From Pinus tabuliformis (lineage: Eukaryota; Streptophyta; Pinopsida; Pinales; Pinaceae), in contig CM062810.1 of assembly GCA_031772625.1 (NCBI GenBank), positions 869,383,650-869,447,649 on the forward strand: DNA of 64,000 nucleotides. The letters run 5' to 3'. Positions 56,844-64,000 of this stretch are shown in pieces; the stretch's first letter is position 1; every line of letters starts with the position of its first letter. The position numbers and the translations under genes were made by a program. The notes beneath the pieces were generated by a model. That model worked only from the letters and a program-made list of their open reading frames with translations, was not told the DNA's origin and ran no database searches.

Positions 56844-57630
56844 TTGAGGTCAGGCTATATCATCACCCCTGGGGAAAACAGAGAACAACCGTCAATTGAT
56901 TTGGAAACCCCACTTGTACTCATAGTCACTTCTCCCTTGTTCCCCCAAAGGTTAACAATACCTAAACCAATTGTTTATCCAGATTTTGATCTTGTAGGGG
57001 AACTAAAAAATCTTTGTATTAAAATTCCTCTCCTCCAGGCCATCCAAGATATTCCTATTTATGCTAAAATGATTAAAGAGCTATGTGTAAAGAATCCTAT
57101 GAGGAAGGCAAAAACTTCACCCACCATTCATGTTGTAGGGACCTTATCTGATTTACTCTTGGTAGGGGAAACTCTGGTAAAGTATGAAGATCTTGGGAAT
57201 CCCATAGTTATAGTTCAAATATATGGTTGCTCCTTTCCAAACACACTAGTTGATCTTGGTGTAGCCATTAACATCTTAACTGCAGAAACTTGTCAAACAC
57301 TCGGTATTACAACTCTGGAACCAACCACCACCCTGCTAGAACTTGTTGATTGTTCAGTGGTAAGGCTAGAGGGAACTTTACAGGATAATACGGTTTCTAT
57401 TAATTCATGGGAGTGTCCAGTATATTTTCTTGTTATAAACCCAAAGAGTTGATTGGATGGGCACTCTATAATTTTGGGTCGACCTTGGCTGGTAATAGTC
57501 GATGCTTACATAGGTTGCTCAGAGGGCAGCATGACTATTACTAAAGGGGATGTTGTAAAAAATCTTGTTTTATATCCTCCTACCAAACCAAGTCTTCCCA
57601 TTGTAAAAATATGTAAATAGCCACCTCCAT
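56844..57630 (+). pseudogene. Protease region of element C
   Basis: Open for 202 codons to 57452: PLFPQRLTIPKPIVYPDFDLVGELKNLCIKIPLLQAIQDIPIYAKMIKELC, then HVVGTLSDLLLVGETLVKYEDLGNP and SFPNTLVDLGVAINILTAETCQTLGI with the Asp-Leu-Gly triplet at 57252-57260. After the stop at 57450 it reads ILGRPWLVIVDAYIGCSEGSMTITKGDVVKNLVLYPP. The Asp-Leu-Gly form is common to A, B and C, so it is an inherited feature of the group. Confidence 0.8.
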
Positions 57631-58378
57631 ACCTAGAAGAAAGCATTCATTCACCAATTATAGTAGAAGAGGCACTTGAATTCAAGAATCAAACTAAAGA
57701 TGATGTTATCAACATCTTTATCAATCAACCAGCCAATGTGAACAATGTAAAATGTTAAATGTTAAAATAAATTCATGATAATGAAGCCTTGGAAGACCCT
57801 TTGAAAGATATTGATGATTAGCATATCTAGACAACTATTTTTCATAACAGTAAGCCTGTTGAAATCAAACCAGGCAAGGTTTTAAACATTAATGATAGCC
57901 TAGACAACGACCAACAGCAAAAGCGCATTAAGGTCCTGCAAAAATATAAAGGGGCTTTTGCCTGGGACCATCCTGACATGAAGGGCATAAACCCACAATT
58001 ATGTACGCATCATATGTACGCCGAAAATGATGCTTGCCCTATCTGACAACCACAGCAAACATTGAATCCGCATCTCAAGGAGATCATAAAAGAAGAGCTA
58101 CAGAAGATGTTGGACGTGAATTTCATTTATCCCATTTCGGATAGAAAACGGGCCTCTCCATTGCTAGTCATCCCTAAGAAAAATGGGAATTGGTGTATCT
58201 GTTTGGATTATAGGGAATTGAGCAAGGCAACATAGAAAGATCACTTCCCTCTTCCATTTATTGATCAAGTCCTTGATACTCTGGTAGGGAAGCAGTTCTC
58301 TTCATTTCTAGATGGCTTCAGTGGCTACAATTAGATTTAAATTGCCCCTGAAGACCAAGACAAAACAACCTTCACCTT
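57631..58378 (+). pseudogene. Reverse transcriptase of element C, N-terminal part only
   Basis: Linker with many stops to about 57850, then EIKPGKVLNINDSL, KVLQKYKGAFAWDHPDMKGINPQLCTHHMY, LNPHLKEIIKEELQKMLDVNFIYPISDRKRASPL, VIPKKNGNWCICLDYRELSKAT, DHFPLPFIDQVLDTLVG and FLDGFSGYN-stop-I-stop-IAPEDQDKTTFT. It ends before the catalytic box, at the junction with E. Confidence 0.82.
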
Positions 58379-58384
58379 GAAGCC

Positions 58385-58402
58385 AAAACATCTCTGATAC
58401 CA
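58385..58402 (-). other. Primer binding site next to the E LTR, minus strand
   Basis: In minus sense TGGTATCAGAGATGTTTTGG begins two bases after the LTR end at 58405. The first 11 bases equal the initiator tRNA-Met-type plant site. Only about 25 bases of this internal region survive before element C begins. Confidence 0.65.
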
Positions 58403-58404
58403 AA

Positions 58405-61400
58405 TGTAGGTTTTAACCCTATACAAAAACTACCTACATATGAATTCTAAAAATAGAAAATAAATAATGGCGAGAGCATAACACATAAAACAAATATACA
58501 CAAAGATTTTCCCCTAGATCAAAAAACTAGGATACCAGATTGATTTTTCATTATGTTCCTTTCAATCTTATAATACATATATATACATCTCAAAGCATGG
58601 ATAAACCCCCATCCATTAACACCGGATTAGAACATAACTGTAATTCCTTTGACCAGATCTACAAAATACCGTGGACCGAAAACCATCGCTCCCAAAACCA
58701 TGTGCAAAATCCATGCACAAAACCATAGGTAGGTCTACCCACCTAATATAGGGTCCAAATTTTTTTTTCTTGGGGCACTTCCCTAGACCCCATAAAGGGG
58801 GGCTACCACCCTGCTCAAACCCACCGACAGGGGGGGCTACCACCCCCAGCAACTAGTCGTGGAAAGAATATAACAGAACCTAACAAAGATGGCTTCTATG
58901 CACTTCATTTAATTCACTAAGGCATGCATGGGAAGATCATGGATGAATTTATTTCAACTTTGACACAAGACTCAACACTCTTTTCTTCACACCGTGGTCC
59001 TCATCTCCATTTATTTCATCAACCAACTCCTCTACATGATCATGGTCCTTTCTTTTGACTCATCCATATACCATACACCTTTGTGCTACCATTTTGAAGT
59101 TTTTACATGATAGAGCAATTTCAAAGCCACAACTTATCGTAAATTTTGTTAAATAGATGTTATGAAATCACAGTATTATGATGTGGCTTTAGCCCCTCTT
59201 ATTCTTAGCCCTTACACATTTTATTCCACCATGGGACTAGGATCTGTGATTGGTGGCTTCATATACCACTATAGTGTTATATCAAAGCCCCTGCATATTG
59301 TAACTTTTATTGAAAAAACCTTACAAAATTAGAAAGTCTCGATTGGATTTTAGCTCCTTTTTCTTAGCCCATTTTCTAATTTCCTTCATAGGAACATGTG
59401 TCATGATCATCGCCATAATATTCAAGCACTAAGGCCTTCAAGATCTTGTCGGGGACCTACCTCCCTGTGTTATAGGTCTCACCATTGGTTCTTTAGAACT
59501 CCCTCCACCATGTGCCACTTAATATCGGAAGCTCCTTTCATTGTAAATTTTGTCCAAATTTTAATTATGGAGGAGTTCTAAAATTCTAACGTTTGAAATA
59601 ATTCCCACATGCTATCACATAACACTTAGGTTCTATGCCTGATTTACACCCTTGGTTCTATTGGTTTCCTCATCCAGGAACCAATACATTGGAGCCCCTT
59701 TCATAGGAATTTTTTCATAAAGCGTTTTCATAGTTGTTACGAAACTTTGAGCTACAAAATTCTTCATAACACTCAAGTGCTAACCCCGCTCTATTCCCTT
59801 GGTCATTTTGGTCTCCCATGACCATGTATTAGTCTCATTGTAGCTCCAGATATCATACTGGAAATTTCCCATAAAAAAACTAGGGAGGAGCCATGAAAAC
59901 TCCTACCTATGAAATTCTAACGTCTGAGATGATGTCATGCTAAGGTGATCAACTCCACGTAGCATCTCCGTAGTGGTGAAATGTGTCACCTGGTGATGAT
60001 CACCAATATTGCAGCAATAATTTTGCAACTCCTAGGCTACTAGCTTTGCTTTATCAACCCAGGGTTCGTACAAACTTGGAGGTGACAATGTTGTATACAA
60101 AAGTAAAAGCAATGGTTCTGCCTTTTATCACTTGTTCAGCTGGTGAGAGACCACTAGGAATTTTCAAGTCGTACTTCTATGGATTCAGAAGAAGCTTGGT
60201 TTATTGATGAAATAAAGAGAAATATACTCTAAGAGAGAGTTGATCTATTGTAATAATGGAGAAGACAAAAATTCAATGCTAAATCACATCATTTCCTAAT
60301 TAACTGCTAAGAAACTATGCTTTGCAATAATGCTAAATTAACATGAACCAAATTCTATTGTCTAAGCATAGAAGTTAAAATCATAAAAAATCACTATTGT
60401 GCAAGTAAAGGGACTAAAATAACTCTGTTTTTGTCTTTTTGTTCTTTTCACACAAAATCAAATATGCAAACTAATCTCTTGTGGTGATGTGGCAGGTGGT
60501 TTAGGGATGTTTGAGGATTGCTAGAAGGTTTAGGATATGGCTGGATGGTGTGGGAGACCCTTGGGTGACCTTTGGTGGCTTCCTAGAGGTTTTCCCTCAA
60601 TTTGGCCTCAAAACAGGCCACTACAGGAAAACGTACAAGATGTACTAGAAACCTACAGGATTCCCTGTATTTCTATAGGTTGCAGCTGTGAGCAAAACGA
60701 TGGGTGTTGGAGGTGATGGAAAGCTTAGGAAAGGTATTTTAAGGGTAGAATATAGTGAGAAGAGGCCTAGGATCACTCAGAACCCAAAACCAAGTTTAGG
60801 AGATGGTTGGATTCGCTAAAAATGCTTGAGGAAATTGCTATGTAAAATGATGAAATTGGTGAAGGTTTTGATGGAAACGAGGAATGCCTATGGGTGAATG
60901 GAGTTGGAAGGTGGTTGCTTTCTATGAGATCTTGGTCTACTTCTGAAGTGCCTTCTCTACATCAAACATCTGTAATTTCCAAGAATTCATGTAAACAAGA
61001 AGCATTATCATAAGCTAGAAAAGTAGGATTAATGAACTAATTGTCTACCTGATGCATGAGGAAAGTAGCTGAAAGGAATGGAATCATGGATGAGATATAC
61101 TATAAGAATGAAGATAGGAGAGATGAAAATTCAATCCTAATTTGCAAAACTGATCAAATTCTAGCTGAAATGCAGTAAACTCTTAAAGCTTATGAAATAA
61201 ATAGAAATCTTTGTTTTTGGGGCTGCATAAGGGTCCCTTTGTCAAATAATGATCCCATAGGGAATAAGTGAGGCCAAGACACCTATTGCCAGCCTTGTGG
61301 TGCTTCTTTTATCCGTACCAACCTGCAACTGAATTAAGGCACAAATGGAAGCAAACTAATAAACAACCAATCCAATCTACACTACTTGTATTGACAATAC

Positions 61401-63769
61401 CTCTAAGGACAAATTAACAATGAAGATATGAAATTAACCTAAACATATAGATATAAAAGAGGAGACTTGGCTGCTAGGGTCGGGCCGTAACCCAAGAACT
61501 TCAGCCCTCTGAGTTAACTCAGCATTGGCTCAAAGTAAAACTCATTCTTATTACCGAAATAGAAAATTACATAAAAATCTTCCACAAGTTTGGAGCTCAA
61601 AAATAACTTAGAGTTTTACCAACAAAAAATAAAATCCTAATGAGGCTCTATGTTGGAAAATACTGAGAGGGGGGGGTGGTAGGGTGAATTAGTATTGCTT
61701 ATCAATTAGCACTTTTAAATATTTTTAGAGCATTAGTTAATCTTCAATTATCATTAATGTTTATGCATTAACAACACTGAATAAAAGAACACAGGAAGCA
61801 CAAAAATTCTAGGTGGAAAACCCCCTCCGGGTCAAAAACAATCTAACTCTTTTCTAATAATTCTTTAATCTTCAAATCCAATTGAAAAGAAAGCTCCAGC
61901 TTCCTAGAATCTAGAAAATCATTCTTCTCTAGCTCCCACTACATGGACACTCCAACGCCTGAGATTCTTCAATAATCAATTGAACGGATGCCCCAACACC
62001 CAATAAGCTACAACTCACCTGATCACCACCCTACCACCCTATAGAAGAATAAAAGAAGAAGAAGACACACTACACCATAACCCAAACTATGACACAACCA
62101 CCTAATGATGATCCTAGACCTCCTGACACTACCTCTTCAACTCTTGGCAGATAGACACTTGTACAACTTTTATAATGATGCTTTTACAATGACTTTGTAT
62201 AATGATACTTTTACAATGATTGTATGCAGTGCTTCCCACTTGAAGACTTCATGTGGTGAACTTCTTGTTGTTTTTCTACACCTTGATTGTTGCTCTTGTC
62301 ATGCTACCCTTTCTCACTCTTCAGACCATTAGATTATGCATTGAGTCTTCTCTTGATGAATATATAATACCTAGTAAAAGTCTTCAAAGAAATACCCATG
62401 ACATGACAAGAGCAAAACTTACCTCATCTTGCAGAACATATGTCAGTGCTAAACAAAAAAAACAAATTAGAATACAAAGAAACTAATGAAACTAAGAGAT
62501 GAACATGCATATATAGAACATACTTACTTGTAGCTTACCTCTGTTGCACCATTTTTTTGCACCTTGGTCTTTGCTGCCCTAGAAATTATGGTCCTTTGCA
62601 CCCCTTGACAACACTTGATCTAGTTTTTCTTGCCTTCTAGGAGCACGAAATTTAATCTGATGTATCTATATGATTTTAGATGCCCAACATATGATCTTCA
62701 GTATTGTAGATTCCCTCTGAGTCTTCTTTCCAATGCCACAGGTCGGACCCGATTTGGACTCTTCAAAACAAAGTTACGCCCAATCTCTTACAATTACCTA
62801 ATTATGGACTAGTTGAGTAGAGCAAATTTGTATGACATGTCGCATGTCATTGTTTTCTCCTTAGGCACTAAAATTGATACACAAAAAACTATAGTTCATG
62901 CTCTATCTACCACTTTTTACAAAATTCCAATCCTTTTCTGAGAGAGAGAGTTATGATAATTTTCCCAAGATCACTTCTTTGAGATGAAATTCGGAAGCCT
63001 GCAAAAACCCTAACTTCCATAGACCATATCTTCGAAAATATAGCGAACCAAGATCTTAAATTCGGTCATGATGTTCATCAGGATTGTGAATCAAATGGGT
63101 TTTCATTTCAGAATCTAAGAATTCACAGAAATGACGTTATAGAGAAAATCCCATGATCGCTACTTTTTAAGGATATATGAGATTTCTTTTTATACAGTTG
63201 AGAGGGGCTTCTATAGAGAATGTTGGAGGGATTTAGAAGCTTAAAAAATTATTAATTATTCACTATTAAATGTCAAAAACCAATTATGATTGCCATTCCA
63301 CAACCCCATAGGGTTTTAGCCTACTAAGTAGGGTTACTAACTTCGAACATGAATATCTCTCAAACCGTGAAGAATTACTTGGTGAGCCATATATCAATGG
63401 AAACATCTCGACGAGTAGAATCTATCTAGAAGATCCTTGACTCAAAATATAGTAAGTTTTCAAGTTAAAAGTACCTTGAAATATTAGGGTAACCCCTGGT
63501 GCTGCTTGGGTTGACATCAATGACAACCTTAGATCACCTTTAGACCAACAACTCTAGACCTCTCTACTTATACAACTAAAGTCCCCAACGACTTCTTTAA
63601 AATTAGGGAGGTTCGGCTCCCAAACTTGAGATAAACTAGCTCTTTGTCTCTAACTTTCTCAACTACCTTCTAATCCTGATGACTTGGCTGCTTGCACTCT
63701 GAGGTGGTTTGATAAATGGAGGAATATTCGAATGGGGGAGAAGTAAATGAGGAGGATTTACCTCCTACA
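58405..63769 (-). repeat. Candidate long LTR of element E, minus strand
   Basis: In plus sense it starts TGTAGG and ends CCTACA, inverted 6-bp ends typical of LTRs. It has a primer site outside the left end and a polypurine tract (element sense GGGAGAGGGAT) outside the right end. A TATA-like TATAAGTAG in minus sense lies near 63570-63577. Without the nested F the length is about 3.47 kb. No protein gene inside could be supported. There is a GC-rich block at 58730-58860. The size is large, so another unseen insertion within it is possible. Confidence 0.5.
61651..63550 (-). repeat. Probable solo LTR F of a copia element, nested in E
   Basis: Starts TGTTGGAAAATACTGAGAGG, like the reverse of the copia LTR ends here, and ends ACCAACA. 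A poly-G/GGTGG run follows the start, and AGGTGGAAAACCCCCTCCGGGTCAAAAAC corresponds to the AGGTGGAAACCC block of D's LTRs. CTCTA stands directly before it (61646-61650) and again at 63552-63556, one base beyond the right end, so the target duplication is near-perfect but offset by one base. No internal genes. ORFs at 62105 and 62253 are not convincing. Confidence 0.55.
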
Positions 63770-64000
63770 ATCCCTCTCCCTTGTCCCATTCAAGTTTCAA
63801 CCTTATTCTTTGCCAAAATTTCTTGATTTCATCCTTCAAACCTGCATTCAATGAATATTAGTCCATTGGGGATGATATCCCACTCTAACTCATCTCATAA
63901 ACAAAATATAATAAAAAACATGTAATAAGTTGTGAGAAAAGTTTGTTTGACTAAGCTAGGAGGTGAATTAAGGCCCATATAATTACGCAATGATGAGACT
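63765..64000 (-). other. Internal 3' end of element E at the window edge
   Basis: In minus sense a purine-rich tract (GGGACAAGGGAGAGGGAT, 63770-63787) abuts the LTR. A short frame ending GLKDEIKKFWQRIRLKLEWD and stopping inside the LTR's TGTAG covers about 63765-63857. That could be the tail of a polyprotein or chance. Nothing else is recognisable before the window ends. Confidence 0.4.

Larger units (their letters stand above)
54734..58378 (+). mobile_element. Athila-like element C, 5' half
   Basis: Primer site, leader, gag, linker, protease and the beginning of RT, then an abrupt end at about 58378 inside the RT block TTFT. It is closely related to B where both exist (56170-58378 against 18804-21085). 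The missing remainder is replaced by the minus-strand element E. Confidence 0.85.

Noticed and set aside
59396..60207. Short open frames that could be host exons
   Set aside because: No domain, no codon pattern, no splice-consistent chain; they lie in a candidate LTR.
62105..62486. Two overlapping frames of 75 and 77 codons
   Set aside because: Inside the probable solo LTR F; no recognisable motif and no conservation to compare.

Overview
This is plant nuclear DNA, very probably from a large, repeat-packed genome. A gymnosperm is my best guess, but that is inference from the style of the elements, not proof. I found no host protein gene, no tRNA or rRNA gene and no CRISPR array. About 90% of the 64 kb can be assigned to LTR retrotransposons, mostly broken by stops and frameshifts and nested in one another. 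The working names used below are mine.

Layout. (1) 483-4023 and 18643-18803 are the two halves of an old Ty3/gypsy element (G0), whose reverse transcriptase is split by an insertion. (2) 4024-18642 is the inserted Athila-like gypsy element A: two LTRs, target duplication GGGAT, a tRNA-Asp-type primer site, gag, protease, RT, RNase H, integrase, a palindrome array, a structured spacer and a long envelope-position gene. (3) 18804-25565 and 41592-44840 are a second Athila-like element (B) without its 5' end. Its LTR (44841-45955 plus 54636-54733) runs directly into the 5' half of a third copy (C, 54734-58377), giving an internal-LTR-internal arrangement. (4) 25566-41591 is a SIRE/Maximus-like Ty1/copia array, LTR-internal-LTR-internal-LTR, in B's pol-env spacer with target duplication GCAAT. 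Its two 1,620-codon gag-pol frames carry only three and five internal stops. (5) 45956-54630, minus strand, is an older relative of that copia element (D) inside the B/C LTR, target duplication CATAT. (6) 58385-64000 looks like a minus-strand LTR element (E) with a long LTR that holds a probable solo LTR (F).

Inferred order of events: G0 is oldest; A inserted into G0; the B-LTR-C block was later interrupted by D and by the copia array, and the array is youngest by its few disabling changes.

The most interesting material is non-coding. In A and in B the region between pol and the envelope-position gene holds an array of palindromes sharing the outer arms GTTGTTC...GAACAAC, followed by a conserved hairpin module with two compensatory base-pair changes. 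The 5' leaders of A and C share a short upstream ORF that overlaps a consensus splice donor. Together these look like RNA-level control elements for making genomic and subgenomic transcripts. Three unrelated families in this one window also show an LTR flanked on both sides by internal sequence, which points to repeated unequal recombination or integration of circular forms.
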